Assembly: GCA_021779855.1 (NCBI GenBank)
Contig: JAJXZW010000002.1
Coordinates: 62,001 to 126,000 of the forward strand
DNA length: 64,000 bases
Reading direction: 5' to 3'
From: Actinomycetes bacterium
GTDB taxonomy: Bacteria > Actinomycetota > Acidimicrobiia > Acidimicrobiales > RAAP-2
This document shows, piece by piece, positions 1 to 8,889 of this stretch. The notes under the pieces were generated by a model that was not told the DNA's origin, made no database searches, and saw only the letters and a program-made list of their open reading frames with translations. The translations under genes and the position numbers were made by a program. Each line of letters opens with the position of its first letter. Position 1 is the stretch's first letter.

Positions 1-1137
1 GAGCAGCCCGGCTTCGCCTGGCCCGAGCTCGACGAGCGCGACGCCGCGATCATGTGCTACACCTCGGGCACGACGGGCAACCCCAAGGGCGTCGTCTACA
101 GCCACCGCTCCATCTGGCTGCACTCGCTCGCCTCGATGACGGCCAACTCGATCGGGCTGTGCGAGCGCGACCGGTGCCTCACCATCGTCCCGATGTTCCA
201 CGTCAACGCGTGGGGGAGCGTCTACACGGCCTTCTTCGGGGGGGTGGAGTTGATCCTGCCCCAGATGTTCCTCCAGGGCGGCCCGATCATCACGATGTGC
301 CGGGAGTTGCGACCGACGATCTCGCTCGCCGTGCCGAGCGTCTGGAACGACGTGCTGCGCGCCGCCGAGACTGAGCCCAACGTCGACTTCTCCAGCCTGC
401 GCGGCATCCTCATGGGTGGCTCGGCGGTGCCCCGGCACATGATCGAGCAGTTCCGCGACCGCTACGGCATCGACGTGCTCCAGGGCTGGGGGATGACCGA
501 GACGAGCCCGCTGGCGGCCGTCGCCATCCCGCCCTCGGGCACCCCGCGCGAACAGGAGATCGACTACCGGGCGAAGTCCGGCCGAGTGGTCGCCGGGGTC
601 GAGATGCGCATCACCGGCGACGACGGCACGGTGCTGGCGCGCGACGGCAAGACCGTCGGCGAGTTCGAGATCCGCGGCCCCTGGATCACCGGCTCCTACT
701 ACGGCACCGACGACCCCGAGAGGTTTCACGACGGCTGGCTGCGCACCGGGGACATCGGGACCCTCGACGCCGAGGGGTTCATGGTCGTGACCGATCGCAC
801 GAAGGACGTCATCAAGTCGGGCGGTGAGTGGATCAGCTCGGTCGAGCTCGAGTCGGCGGTCATGGCCCACCCCGACGTCTTCGAGGCCGTCGTGGTGGCC
901 GTGCCGGACGAGAAGTGGCAGGAGCGACCCCTGTGCTGCGTCGTACGCCGGCCGGGCTCGACGGTCTCGGCCGCCGAGCTGAAGGCCTTCCTCCAGGGGC
1001 GGGTCGCCAAGTGGTGGCTGCCCGAGCGGTGGTCCTTCGTCGATGCGGTCCCCAAGACGAGTGTCGGCAAGTTCGACAAGAAGGTGCTGCGCGCCCAGTA
1101 CGCCGAGGGCGACCTCGACGTCGAGGTCGTCGACTAG
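1..1137 (+). CDS. Acyl-CoA synthetase (AMP-binding), 5' end outside window
   Basis: This is the C-terminal 378 residues of an ANL-superfamily acyl-CoA ligase, which activates a carboxylic acid with ATP to the acyl-AMP and then the CoA thioester. The phosphate loop [10 protein letters not shown] lies near residues 20-29 of the visible part. It is followed by the GWGMTETSP adenine-binding motif, the YRTGD-like motif (WLRTGDIG), the hinge [16 protein letters not shown] and the C-terminal lysine in [10 protein letters not shown]. The frame is open from base 1, so the ATG at 52 is internal and the true start lies upstream. The family resembles medium/long-chain fatty acid ligases, but the acyl specificity cannot be read from the sequence. 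The stop overlaps the next gene's GTG by one base. Confidence 0.93.
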   Translation, partial: EQPGFAWPELDERDAAIMCYTSGTTGNPKGVVYSHRSIWLHSLASMTANSIGLCERDRCLTIVPMFHVNAWGSVYTAFFGGVELILPQMFLQGGPIITMCRELRPTISLAVPSVWNDVLRAAETEPNVDFSSLRGILMGGSAVPRHMIEQFRDRYGIDVLQGWGMTETSPLAAVAIPPSGTPREQEIDYRAKSGRVVAGVEMRITGDDGTVLARDGKTVGEFEIRGPWITGSYYGTDDPERFHDGWLRTGDIGTLDAEGFMVVTDRTKDVIKSGGEWISSVELESAVMAHPDVFEAVVVAVPDEKWQERPLCCVVRRPGSTVSAAELKAFLQGRVAKWWLPERWSFVDAVPKTSVGKFDKKVLRAQYAEGDLDVEVVD

Positions 1138-1340
1138 TGGGCCCCTTCGACGAGCTGGCCGACGAGCTGGCCGCCCTGGAGGCGAGGGTGAACGACGTCA
1201 TCTTCGACGCGGTGCGCCGTCAGATGCGCGACGGCGACGAAGAGGGCGCCCGCGACGCCGAACGCGAGCTCGCCAAGGTCCGCCGCCACCTGGCCCAGGC
1301 GATCGCGATCCTGCGCCGCCACGAGGCCGTCGGGGACTAG
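1137..1340 (+). CDS. Small charged helical protein of unknown function
   Basis: This 67-residue protein is rich in Glu, Asp, Arg and Ala and looks almost entirely helical (LADELAALEARVNDVIFD, then AERELAKVRRHLAQAIAIL), probably a coiled coil. The GTG start shares its G with the TAG of the acyl-CoA ligase, so the two are probably translationally coupled. Its stop shares the tetramer CTAG with the stop of the convergent LOG gene. I recognise no family. The coupling and the codon use, typical of the neighbours, support it as a real gene, possibly an accessory of the ligase. Confidence 0.6.
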   Translation: MGPFDELADELAALEARVNDVIFDAVRRQMRDGDEEGARDAERELAKVRRHLAQAIAILRRHEAVGD

Positions 1341-2326
1341 TCCGCCGGGGCCGTCGCCACCCAGCGGTTGACCTCGTCGATGACGGTGCGCAGGGCCACG
1401 TAGCTGCGCCCGTCGAAGTCGAAGGCGAGGGTACCGTCGGGCTCGACGCGCAGCCCCTCGCCGAGGTCGAACTGGGGCACCAGCGCCCTCAGGCGGGCCA
1501 GCTGGTCGGGATCCGGGGCACGCCGCAGCTGCACCGTCGCGCGCGCGCCGTCCAGGGAGAACCCCCCGTAGTTGGCGTAGAAGCCGTCGATCTCGGCCAG
1601 GGCCTCGGCGACCCCCCGGGCCGGGCGCACCAGGTTGAGGTCCACCGACGAGACGTAGCCGCCCTCGATCAGGGTGTGGTCGACGAAGTCACGCCACGCC
1701 TCCCAGTAGGTCCCGTCGGCGGTGTCCAGCAGCACCACCGGCGCCGGGGTGGTCTTCCCGGTGTCGAGCAAGGTGACGATCTCGAAGAGCTCGTCCATCG
1801 TCCCGAGCCCGCCGGGCAGCATGACAAAGGCGATCGACGAGCGCGTGAGGGCCACCTTGCGGGTGAAGAAGTAGCGCATCGTCACGAGCATCGTCGCGAC
1901 GTCGATGTACGGGTTGGGGCTCTGCTCGAAGGGCAGGTCGATGTTGACCCCGATGGTCGCGTCCCGTCCGCCCCCCCGCGCCGCCGCCTCCATGATCCCC
2001 GGGCCGCCGCCCGAGACGACGATCCAGCCCCGCGCGGCCATCACCCGGGCGAGCTCGGCGGCCAGCTCGTAGTGGGGGTGCCCCGGCGGTGTCCGGGCCG
2101 AGCCGAAGACCGTCAGCTTGGGCCGGTCCGAGAAGCGGTCGAAGAGGAGGAAGGCCTCTAGGAGCTCGTCGATCGCCCGGACCGCGACGCGCAGGTCCTT
2201 GGTGTTCGCGTCGGACTCGGCCACCGCCACCGCTCGGGACAGCAGCTCGCGCAGCAGGGCCCGTCGCTCGGCCGAGAGCGTCGTGTCGGCGTTGACGACC
2301 CCGGTGAGCCGGTCGGCCAGGCTCAT
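1337..2326 (-). CDS. LOG-family / TIGR00730 Rossmann-fold nucleotide hydrolase
   Basis: This 329-residue protein carries the two LOG-family signatures, GGGPGIMEAAARGG and PGGLGTMDELFE. They form the nucleotide-binding and catalytic site of phosphoribohydrolases that release a base from a nucleoside 5'-monophosphate (cytokinin-activating LOG in plants; broader nucleotide roles in bacteria). It is longer than minimal LOG proteins (about 190 residues), with an N-terminal helical extension and a C-terminal domain of about 100 residues of unknown role. Its ATG overlaps the fbiC stop as ATGA, so it is the second gene of an fbiC-LOG unit. The actual substrate is unknown. Confidence 0.85.
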   Translation of the reverse strand: MSLADRLTGVVNADTTLSAERRALLRELLSRAVAVAESDANTKDLRVAVRAIDELLEAFLLFDRFSDRPKLTVFGSARTPPGHPHYELAAELARVMAARGWIVVSGGGPGIMEAAARGGGRDATIGVNIDLPFEQSPNPYIDVATMLVTMRYFFTRKVALTRSSIAFVMLPGGLGTMDELFEIVTLLDTGKTTPAPVVLLDTADGTYWEAWRDFVDHTLIEGGYVSSVDLNLVRPARGVAEALAEIDGFYANYGGFSLDGARATVQLRRAPDPDQLARLRALVPQFDLGEGLRVEPDGTLAFDFDGRSYVALRTVIDEVNRWVATAPAD

Positions 2327-4581
2327 CGGGCGAGGATCTGGTACGCCGTCGTGCGCTGGACGAGGGGGCGCCCGAGCGGCGCCACCAGGTCAGCGAAGCC
2401 GGCCGGGTCCATCTCCTGGCCGTGGGTCGCGCCGGCCGCGCGTGAGATGTTCTCGTCCATGAGGGTCCCGCCGAGGTCGTTCGCCCCCGCGGTGAGGATC
2501 CGCCGCACGCCCTCGACGCCCATCTTCACCCAGCTGACCTGGATGTTGTCGATGAGGGTGGCGTAGTGCAGGCGGCCCACGGCGTGCATCAGGACCGCCT
2601 CGCGGAACGTGGGCCCGCGCCGGGCCCGACCCCGCAGGAAGAGGGGGGTCGCCATGTGCACGAACGGCAGGGGCACGAACTCGCTGAACCCTCCCGTCTC
2701 GCGTTGCAGGTCGCGCGTGCGCACCAGGTGGCGCGCCCAGCTCTCGGGGCCCTCGACCGCGCCGAACATGATCGTGATGTTCGAGCCCAGCCCCACCCGG
2801 TGGGCCGTGCGGTGGACCTCGAGCCACTGCTCGGTCGAGATCTTGTCCGGGCAGAGGATGGCCCGGACGGGGTCGTCGAGGATCTCGGCGGCCGTGCCCG
2901 GGAGGGTCTTCAGGCCGGCGTCCTTCAGCCGGGTCAGGTAGGTCGCGAGATCGACCCCGAGCCGACGGGCCCCCTCGTGGACCTCGAGGGCGCTGAAGGC
3001 GTGGATATGGATGCGCGGGGAGCCGGCCCGCACGGCGGCCACCACGTCGACGTAGTAGTCGCCGTCGAAGTTCGGGTGGATCCCGCCCTGGAGGCAGACC
3101 TCGGTCGCGCCGCGGGCCTCGGCCTCGCGCACGCGCTCGCTGATCTCGTCCAGGGTCAACAGATAGGGGTCCCCGCGCAGGTTGAGCGAGAGGGGGCCCT
3201 TGGAGAAGGCGCAGAACCGGCACTTGAACGTGCAGACGTTCGTGTAGTTGATGTTGCGGTTCACGACGAAGCTCACCTCGTCGCCGACGAGCGCGCGCCG
3301 CGTGGCGTCCGCGGCTTCGCAGACGGCGACGAAGTCGCCGTCGCGCGCGCCGAAGAGGGTAACCAGCTCCGCCTCGGAGAAGTCGTAGCCGGGCTCGTAG
3401 CGCCCGAGGATCGCCGAGACGGCCGCGGTCGTGGTGCGTCGCGCCGGTGGCGGCGGGGGCGCCGTCTCGCCGCCCGAATGCCAGGCGTCGGCTCGGGCGA
3501 GGCCCGCGGCGTCGGCGGCGGCGAGCACGGCGGGGCGGACCGCCTCGTCCACGAACGCCGTGTCGAAGGCGTAGGGGGGATAGACCGTCAGCCGCGGCGC
3601 CAGAACCAGGCCCCGCGAGGCGCACTGGGCCGCGAGCGTCTCGACGGCCGGCCAGGCCCGTTCGGGGTTCACGTGGTCCGCGGTCACCGGGGAGACCCCC
3701 CCGAAGTCGTCGATGCCGAAGTCGAGCAGGGCCGCGGGGTCGTCACTCAGGTTGGGTGGCGCCTGGAGGTGGACCCCGTCGGGCAGGACCAGCCGCGCCA
3801 CCGCGATCGTCCAGTGGAACTCCTCGTCGTCGGCCGCCGGGTGGTGCGCCATCGCGGTGCGGGGCTTGGGCAGGAAGTTCTGAACGATCACCTCCTGGAC
3901 GTGGCCGTGGCGCCGGTGGCTGTCGCCGATCGCCTCGAGCGTGGCGAGACGATCGGCCCGGCTCTCGCCGATCCCCACGAGGACCCCGGTCGTGAAGGGG
4001 ACCTTGAGCTCACCGGCCGCCTCGAGGGTGCCGAGGCGCCGCTCGGGCGTCTTGTCGGGGGCCAGCCGGTGGGCCTCGAGGACGGCCAGGGCCTCGAGCA
4101 TCATCCCCTGGGAGGCGCTCACCGTGCGCAGCTGGGCCAGCTCGTTGGGGTACAGGGCGCCCCCGTTGGCGTGGGGCAGCAGGCCCGTCGCCTCGAGCAC
4201 CATCTGGGCGGCCGTGGCGACGTAGTCGACGGTCGAGCGGTACCCGCGCGCGGCCAGCCACCGCGCGGCCTCGTCGTAGCGCAGCTCGGGCCGCTCGCCC
4301 AGGGTGAAGAGGGCCTCGGTGCAGCCGGCCGCCTCGCCGGCCCGGGCGATGGCCATGACCTCTTCGAGGTCGAGGTAGGGCGCGGCGAGGTGGGCCGGGG
4401 CCTGGGCGAAGGTGCAGTAGGCACACCGATCGCGACAGAGCTGGGTCAGGGGGATGAAGACCTTGGGCGAGTAGGTGACGACCTCGCCGAAGAGCGCCCT
4501 GGCCCGCTCCCGGGCGCGCGGGGCGAGGTCCGAGGCACGGGCCCCGAGGAGAGCCTCGGGCGAGGTGTCGGCGCGACGCAT
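2323..4581 (-). CDS. fbiC: FbiC, fused CofG-CofH: F420 chromophore (FO) synthase
   Basis: This bifunctional radical-SAM enzyme joins 5-amino-6-ribitylamino-uracil and tyrosine into 7,8-didemethyl-8-hydroxy-5-deazariboflavin, the F420 precursor. Two CX3CX2C [4Fe-4S]/SAM motifs are visible: CRDRCAYC near residues 49-56 (CofG half) and CTFKCRFC near 450-457 (CofH half). CofG-then-CofH order is that of actinobacterial FbiC. At 752 residues it is shorter than the mycobacterial enzyme (about 856). Two ATGs are possible, at 4590 and 4581. The TAGGAT hexamer at 4589-4594 overlaps the first and lies 7 bases before the second, so 4581 is preferred. The open frame continues back to 4929, but that stretch runs over tal and is spurious. 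Confidence 0.95.
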   Translation of the reverse strand: MRRADTSPEALLGARASDLAPRARERARALFGEVVTYSPKVFIPLTQLCRDRCAYCTFAQAPAHLAAPYLDLEEVMAIARAGEAAGCTEALFTLGERPELRYDEAARWLAARGYRSTVDYVATAAQMVLEATGLLPHANGGALYPNELAQLRTVSASQGMMLEALAVLEAHRLAPDKTPERRLGTLEAAGELKVPFTTGVLVGIGESRADRLATLEAIGDSHRRHGHVQEVIVQNFLPKPRTAMAHHPAADDEEFHWTIAVARLVLPDGVHLQAPPNLSDDPAALLDFGIDDFGGVSPVTADHVNPERAWPAVETLAAQCASRGLVLAPRLTVYPPYAFDTAFVDEAVRPAVLAAADAAGLARADAWHSGGETAPPPPPARRTTTAAVSAILGRYEPGYDFSEAELVTLFGARDGDFVAVCEAADATRRALVGDEVSFVVNRNINYTNVCTFKCRFCAFSKGPLSLNLRGDPYLLTLDEISERVREAEARGATEVCLQGGIHPNFDGDYYVDVVAAVRAGSPRIHIHAFSALEVHEGARRLGVDLATYLTRLKDAGLKTLPGTAAEILDDPVRAILCPDKISTEQWLEVHRTAHRVGLGSNITIMFGAVEGPESWARHLVRTRDLQRETGGFSEFVPLPFVHMATPLFLRGRARRGPTFREAVLMHAVGRLHYATLIDNIQVSWVKMGVEGVRRILTAGANDLGGTLMDENISRAAGATHGQEMDPAGFADLVAPLGRPLVQRTTAYQILAR

Positions 4582-4588
4582 ACGACGC

Positions 4589-4594
4589 ATCCTA
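4589..4594 (-). promoter_or_regulatory. -10 element TAGGAT for leaderless fbiC
   Basis: On the minus strand this TAnnnT hexamer ends 7 bases before the ATG at 4581, placing the transcription start at or next to that codon. It overlaps the alternative ATG at 4590, so it decides the start. Confidence 0.5.
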
Positions 4595-4599
4595 TGAGG

Positions 4600-4613
4600 G
4601 TCCCGTGCGGGAC
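4600..4613. terminator. Perfect 6+2+6 inverted repeat between tal and fbiC
   Basis: GTCCCG-TG-CGGGAC lies directly after the tal stop (4614) and upstream of fbiC. It could be a weak terminator for tkt-tal or an operator for fbiC. No T-run follows on the minus strand, so an intrinsic terminator is not certain. Confidence 0.3.
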
Positions 4614-5717
4614 TCAGCGGGTCGCGCGGACCCTCGCCTCGAGCGTGGCGAGCAGCTCCCGGTAGGAGGCGGCGAAGGCGGCCACGCCCTCGTCCTCCAG
4701 GCGCGTCGTCACGGCGTCGAGGTCGACCGCGGGCGCCAGGGTGTCGAGGATGCTCGCGGCGCGCTCGCGGCGCGCCGGGTCCTCCAGCAGGCTCCCGGCG
4801 GGGTCGCCGTGGTCGAGGTAGGCGTCGACGGTCGCGTCGGGCATGGTGTTCACGGTCTCCGGGGCGACCAGGTGGTTGACGTAGAGGAGGTCGTCGTAGG
4901 CCGGGTTCTTGGTCGAGGTCGACGCCCACAGCGGGCGCTGGACCTGGGCCCCGTCGGCGAGCAGGCCGGTCACGTCCGCGCGCTCCACGCGCCCGGTGTA
5001 CAACCCGAAGGCCGCGGCGGCCTGGGCGTTGGCCACCGTCCCGCGGCGGGGGTCACCCTCGGGCAGCAGAGGGTCGACCGCGACATCCACGCGCGAGACG
5101 AAGAAGGACGCGACGCTCGCGATCGCCGACAGGTCCCGGCCCGCGGCCCGGGCCGCCGTCAGGCCCTCGACCCACGCGTCGAGGACCTCGACGTAGCGCT
5201 CGAGGGAGAAGATCAGGGTCACGTTGACGTTGATCCCCTCCCCGAGCGCGGTCGTGATCGCGGGCAGGCCCTCCCGGGTCGCGGGAATCTTGATCATGAC
5301 GTTGGGCCGGCCCACCTCGGCGAAGAGCCGGCGCGCGGCCGCGATCGTGCCCTCGGTGTCCCGCGCGAGCAGGGGGGAGACCTCGAGCGACACGTACCCG
5401 TCGCGGTAGCGCCGGGTGGCGTCGGTGCGCGAGACCTCGTGGACGCCCGCCAGGACGTCGCAGGCGTCCCGCACGTCGTCGACCGCGAGCGCCTCGAACA
5501 GGGCCTCGCCGCCGAGCCCGGAGTGGGCACGCACCGCGTCGTCATAGGCGCTCGAGGTCGCCAGCGCCTTGGCGAAGATCGAGGGGTTCGACGTCACCCC
5601 GCGCACGCCCTCGCCCACGAGGCGAGCGAGCGTCCCGTCGTTGAGCCAGTCCCGACGGATGTTGTCGATCCACGGGCTCTGGCCGTGGACCTCGTACAGG
5701 TCGTTCAAGGTGGTCAT
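4614..5717 (-). CDS. tal: Transaldolase
   Basis: This 367-residue class I aldolase-fold enzyme of the non-oxidative pentose phosphate pathway moves a dihydroxyacetone unit from sedoheptulose-7-phosphate to glyceraldehyde-3-phosphate. The N terminus reads DLYEVHGQSPWIDNIRRDWL, then GVTSNPSIFAKA, both typical of the actinobacterial Tal family. The Schiff-base lysine is the K of VMIKIPATREG. The ATG overlaps the transketolase stop as ATGA. The pair recalls the actinobacterial tkt-tal-zwf-opcA order, but zwf and opcA are not downstream here; fbiC is. Confidence 0.96.
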   Translation of the reverse strand: MTTLNDLYEVHGQSPWIDNIRRDWLNDGTLARLVGEGVRGVTSNPSIFAKALATSSAYDDAVRAHSGLGGEALFEALAVDDVRDACDVLAGVHEVSRTDATRRYRDGYVSLEVSPLLARDTEGTIAAARRLFAEVGRPNVMIKIPATREGLPAITTALGEGINVNVTLIFSLERYVEVLDAWVEGLTAARAAGRDLSAIASVASFFVSRVDVAVDPLLPEGDPRRGTVANAQAAAAFGLYTGRVERADVTGLLADGAQVQRPLWASTSTKNPAYDDLLYVNHLVAPETVNTMPDATVDAYLDHGDPAGSLLEDPARRERAASILDTLAPAVDLDAVTTRLEDEGVAAFAASYRELLATLEARVRATR

Positions 5718-7711
5718 GGCTCCTCATTCAGGACTCGGGTGACGTGGGCGACCACGGTCTCGGGCACGATGCCGAGCGCGGCGAAGACCTGCGGGCCGGG
5801 GGCCGAGAGGCCGAAGGTGTCGATGCCGAGCGCCTCGTCGGCGTAGCGTGCCCACCCGAGCGTCGCGCCGGCCTCGACGGCGAGCGAGGGCAGGTCCCGG
5901 CGCACGACGGCGTCCCGGTAGGCCCGGGGCTGGTCCTCGAAGCACTTCCAGCACGGCAGCGCGGCCACCCGGACCGCGATCCCGCGCGCGCCCAGTTCGT
6001 CGGCCGCGGCCAGGCACAGCGAGACCTCCGAGCCCGTCGCGAGAAGCGTGAAGCGCGCCCCCTCGGCCTCGCGCACGACGTAGCCGCCGCGGTGGGCTCC
6101 CTCGCGACTCGCCGCCGCCGCCTCGCCCGAGAGAACTGCCACGTCCTGGCGCGAGAGGACGAGCGCCGTGGGCACCGGGTCCTTCGCGCGCAAGATACGG
6201 CCCACCAGGTCGAGCGTCTCGTTGGCGTCGCTCGGTCGCACCACGTGCAGGTTGGGCATCGCCCGCAGGCTCATCAGGTGCTCGACGGGCTGGTGGGTGG
6301 GGCCGTCCTCGCCGACGCCCACCGAGTCGTGGGTGTAGACGAACAGCGCCGCGGCCTGGCTCAGCGCGGCCAGGCGCACCGCCGGGCGGGCGTAGTCACT
6401 GAAGACGAAGAACGTGGAGCCCACGGGCCGGACCCCGCCGTGGTGGGCCATCCCGACGACGATCGCCGACATGGCGAACTCGCGGATGCCGAAGTGGATC
6501 TGGCGCCCGCCGGGGTGCGCGGGGTCCTGGGCGACGGTCCCCGAGAGCGCGACCCCGGTGTTCTCGGTCAGGTCGGCCGACCCGGCGACGAGACCGGGCA
6601 TGTGGGGGCTGAACGCGTCCATCGCCCGCTGGAGGGCGCGCCGGGTCGCCGCCGCCGTGCCCGGGGCGTAGGGCTCGGGCACGACGTCGTCGTCGAGCGC
6701 CGCGTGCGTCGCCACTTGCGCGAGCAGGGCGGCCCCGCGCTCGCCGGCGGCGGTCACCCGCGCTCGCCACGCCGCGCTCGCCCCGCGCCGGTCACTGAGG
6801 GCCTCGACCATCGCGGCCGGAAGGTCGCCGTCGAGGGCGAAGGGCTCGTCGGCCAGCCCGAGCAGGCCCTTCACGGTGGCGATCGCCTCGGCGCTGAAGG
6901 GGTTGCCGTGCGCCTCCTTCGTGTCCATCATCTCGGGGGACGGGAAGCCGATGTGCGAGCGGATCACCACGAGGCTCGGCCGGGACGTCTCGGCGATCGC
7001 CTCGCGGGCGGCCGCCTCGAGCGCCTCGAGGTCGTTCGCGCGCTCGCCGAGCTCGATGACCTGCCAGCCGTAGGCCCGGAAGCGACCCACCGGGTCGTCG
7101 CGCAGGGCCAACTCGGTGGGTCCGTCGATGGTGATGTGGTTGTCGTCGTAGAAGACCGTGAGCCGGTCCAGCCCCAGGTATCCCGCGAGCGACGCGGCCT
7201 CGTGGCTCACACCCTCCTCGAGGCAGCCGTCGCCCGCGACCACCCAGGTCCGGTGGTCGACCAGCTCCCCGCCGTACTGCGAGCGCAGGACGCGCTCGGC
7301 CATTGCCAGGCCCACACCGTTCGCGACGCCCTGGCCGAGCGGCCCCGTGGTCACCTCGACGGTGGGCGTGACACCCCGCTCGGGGTGCCCGGGCGTGCGC
7401 GAGTGGAGCTGGCGGAAGGCCATCAGGTCCTCGCGGCTGACGTCGTAGCCGAAGGTGTGAGCGAGCGCGTACTGGAGGATCGACGCGTGACCGCAACTCA
7501 GGACGAACCGATCCCGGTCGAACCAGGTCGGCTCGGTCGGGTCGTGGCGCATGAGCCGTGACCACAGCATGACCCCGAGGGGGGCGAGCGCCATGGCCGT
7601 GCCCGAGTGGCCCGAGCGGGCCCGCGCCGGGGCGTCCATGGCCACGCCGACGATCTGACGGATGGCGCGATCCTCGAGCGCCGTCGCGCCCCCGTAGCGA
7701 ATCTCTGGCAT
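5714..7711 (-). CDS. tkt: Transketolase
   Basis: This 665-residue thiamine-diphosphate enzyme transfers two-carbon ketol units in the pentose phosphate pathway. The N-terminal domain has [14 protein letters not shown] and the ThDP/Mg motif [18 protein letters not shown] ending at the DNNHI-like DDNHITIDG. The middle domain has the pyrimidine-binding region with [10 protein letters not shown] and [20 protein letters not shown]. Length matches the family. The ATG at 7711 gives the expected N terminus (MPEIRYGG). The open frame upstream to 8125 is antisense to the thioesterase gene and is rejected. A TACGCT hexamer 7 bases upstream supports a leaderless start. Confidence 0.97.
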   Translation of the reverse strand: MPEIRYGGATALEDRAIRQIVGVAMDAPARARSGHSGTAMALAPLGVMLWSRLMRHDPTEPTWFDRDRFVLSCGHASILQYALAHTFGYDVSREDLMAFRQLHSRTPGHPERGVTPTVEVTTGPLGQGVANGVGLAMAERVLRSQYGGELVDHRTWVVAGDGCLEEGVSHEAASLAGYLGLDRLTVFYDDNHITIDGPTELALRDDPVGRFRAYGWQVIELGERANDLEALEAAAREAIAETSRPSLVVIRSHIGFPSPEMMDTKEAHGNPFSAEAIATVKGLLGLADEPFALDGDLPAAMVEALSDRRGASAAWRARVTAAGERGAALLAQVATHAALDDDVVPEPYAPGTAAATRRALQRAMDAFSPHMPGLVAGSADLTENTGVALSGTVAQDPAHPGGRQIHFGIREFAMSAIVVGMAHHGGVRPVGSTFFVFSDYARPAVRLAALSQAAALFVYTHDSVGVGEDGPTHQPVEHLMSLRAMPNLHVVRPSDANETLDLVGRILRAKDPVPTALVLSRQDVAVLSGEAAAASREGAHRGGYVVREAEGARFTLLATGSEVSLCLAAADELGARGIAVRVAALPCWKCFEDQPRAYRDAVVRRDLPSLAVEAGATLGWARYADEALGIDTFGLSAPGPQVFAALGIVPETVVAHVTRVLNEEP

Positions 7712-7718
7712 GACAGCC

Positions 7719-7724
7719 AGCGTA
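7719..7724 (-). promoter_or_regulatory. -10 element TACGCT for leaderless tkt
   Basis: This minus-strand TAnnnT hexamer lies 7 bases before the tkt ATG, in the short region shared with the divergent thioesterase promoter. Confidence 0.5.
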
Positions 7725-7754
7725 GTTACTGGTCCGGCGGGCGAGGGCCAGGGG

Positions 7755-7760
7755 TAACGT
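7755..7760 (+). promoter_or_regulatory. -10 element TAACGT for leaderless thioesterase gene
   Basis: This TAnnnT hexamer is followed by exactly 6 bases and then the GTG at 7767. No clear -35 was found. Confidence 0.5.
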
Positions 7761-7766
7761 TCACTG

Positions 7767-8162
7767 GTGGCCTTCCAGGTGCCCCCCAACTGCGACCTGA
7801 CCCTCGGGCTCATCTGCACCGACAAGTCCGTCTCGGGCCGTACCGAATGGGCCGTGACCCCTGACGAGCGCTTCGCCAACCCCGCCGGGCTCGTCCAGGG
7901 CGGCTTCCTCGCGGCGATCATGGACTCGGCGATGGGCGCCTCCGCGGTTACCGCCCAGGGGGAGCGCCGGGTGCTCGTCTCGAACACCGGGATGAAGGTG
8001 AGCTTCGTGCGCCCGGTACGCCCCGGGGACGCGCTGCGCTGTGTCGCCACCGTCCTCAAGTCCGGCCGCACGGTGGCCTTCGTCGAGGCCCGCCTGCGCG
8101 ACGACGGGGACCGCCTGGTCGCCACCGCCAGCTCGACCTACGTGATCAGGACCCGTGAGTAG
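7767..8162 (+). CDS. PaaI-like hotdog-fold thioesterase
   Basis: This 131-residue single hotdog domain probably hydrolyses an acyl- or aryl-CoA thioester. The characteristic segment NPAGLVQGGFLAAIMDSAMG corresponds to the HGG...D catalytic region of the PaaI/YbgC group, here with Q before GG in place of the usual His. The later strand MKVSFVRPVRPGDALRC is also typical. The GTG start is fixed by the TAACGT hexamer 6 bases upstream. It lies upstream of three small membrane or basic proteins and trmI with no obvious functional link. Substrate unknown. Confidence 0.88.
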   Translation: MAFQVPPNCDLTLGLICTDKSVSGRTEWAVTPDERFANPAGLVQGGFLAAIMDSAMGASAVTAQGERRVLVSNTGMKVSFVRPVRPGDALRCVATVLKSGRTVAFVEARLRDDGDRLVATASSTYVIRTRE

Positions 8163-8165
8163 GCT
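8160..8165 (+). promoter_or_regulatory. -10 element TAGGCT for leaderless membrane-protein gene
   Basis: TAnnnT with exactly 6 bases to the ATG at 8172. It overlaps the stop codon of the thioesterase gene, so the next unit can be transcribed independently. Confidence 0.5.
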
Positions 8166-8171
8166 GGCCCC

Positions 8172-8525
8172 ATGAAACTGCCCTCGTGGCGCAAGATGGT
8201 CGTCGGCGCCGGCCTCCAGCGCAACCTCGGCGAGATCCGCGCCCTCGTCGTGCGCTACGTCAAGGAGGAGACCCTCCAGCCACTGAAGGACCTGGGCCGC
8301 TTCGTCGCCTTCGGCGCGGTGGGCAGCGTCTTCGTCGGCCTGGGGACCGTCTTGTTACTGGTGGGAGCGCTGCGCTACCTCCAGTGGCAGTTCCCGGTTC
8401 TCGACGGGTCCCTGTCGTGGATCCCGTACCTCGTCGTGGCGGTTCTCGCGGTCCTCGTCATCGGCCTCGCCCTGTGGCGCGTGGTGAGCGGCGCGGCCCA
8501 GCGCCGCCTGAAGGCACGGTCGTGA
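8172..8525 (+). CDS. Holin-like two-helix membrane protein
   Basis: This 117-residue protein has an amphipathic N-terminal region (KLPSWRKMVV...VKEETLQPLKDLGRF), two strongly hydrophobic segments (about residues 43-68 and 82-102) and a short basic tail. This is the layout of the actinobacterial proteins annotated as phage-holin-family (holin-X-like), which are chromosomal genes of unknown function rather than phage lysis genes. It is first in a tightly overlapping set of three small genes leading into trmI. The ATG is supported by a TAGGCT hexamer 6 bases upstream. Confidence 0.7.
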   Translation: MKLPSWRKMVVGAGLQRNLGEIRALVVRYVKEETLQPLKDLGRFVAFGAVGSVFVGLGTVLLLVGALRYLQWQFPVLDGSLSWIPYLVVAVLAVLVIGLALWRVVSGAAQRRLKARS

Positions 8526-8728
8526 CGACCCCGTCGGCGACGCGCAACGAGCTCGAGCGCAAGATGCGCTCGCTGCTGCCCGCGCGCCGCGTGGGGGAGG
8601 GGACCGCTCCCGATCCGCAGGCCGACGTCGCCGCCGCTGGCGTCGGCGGACTCCTGGTGGGCTACGTCTGGGGCTGGTGGCGCGGTCGGCGCGGGGCCCG
8701 GGCCAAGGCCAAGCGGGCCCAGCGGTGA
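8522..8728 (+). CDS. Small basic protein with one glycine-rich hydrophobic segment
   Basis: This 68-residue protein has a polar N-terminal helix (TRNELERKMRSLLPARR), a short glycine-rich hydrophobic stretch (AAAGVGGLLVGYVWGWWRG) and a very basic tail (RRGARAKAKRAQR). The layout resembles DUF3618 or ElaB/YqjD-type proteins that sit next to holin-like genes, but I cannot assign a family. The GTG overlaps the upstream stop as GTGA, and its own end overlaps the next gene the same way. Confidence 0.6.
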   Translation: MTTPSATRNELERKMRSLLPARRVGEGTAPDPQADVAAAGVGGLLVGYVWGWWRGRRGARAKAKRAQR

Positions 8729-8889
8729 TCGTGCGCCGGGCCTTCCGCCTGCTCCTCGCCACCGTCCTCGGGCGGGCCCTCACCCAACGCTCGCGCCGCT
8801 GGGCCGCCGTCGGCGGGGGGCTCGTGCTGCTGCGGGTCCTCGATCGCCTGGCCAGCCGGCCCACGCGCAAGGCCCGCGAGCGCGTGTGA
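8725..8889 (+). CDS. Very small basic hydrophobic protein
   Basis: This 54-residue protein has one likely membrane or amphipathic helix (WAAVGGGLVLLRVLDRLA) flanked by arginine-rich ends. It starts at the GTG overlapping the previous stop (GTGA); an in-frame GTG at 8731 is possible. It ends in a GTGA overlap with trmI. No family is recognised. The unbroken chain of overlaps with trmI is the main support for it being real. Confidence 0.5.
   Translation: MIVRRAFRLLLATVLGRALTQRSRRWAAVGGGLVLLRVLDRLASRPTRKARERV

Noticed and set aside
4582-4929. N-terminal extension of fbiC over tal
   Set aside because: The added sequence is Arg/Pro-rich and overlaps tal. CofG homology begins just after 4581.
5714-8125. 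N-terminal extension of transketolase to 8125
   Set aside because: The extension is antisense to the thioesterase gene. The ATG at 7711 gives the standard N terminus and follows a -10 hexamer.
8172-8889. Prophage lysis cassette because of the holin-like protein
   Set aside because: No endolysin, integrase or other phage gene is near. The genes are coupled to trmI and the family is chromosomal in actinobacteria.
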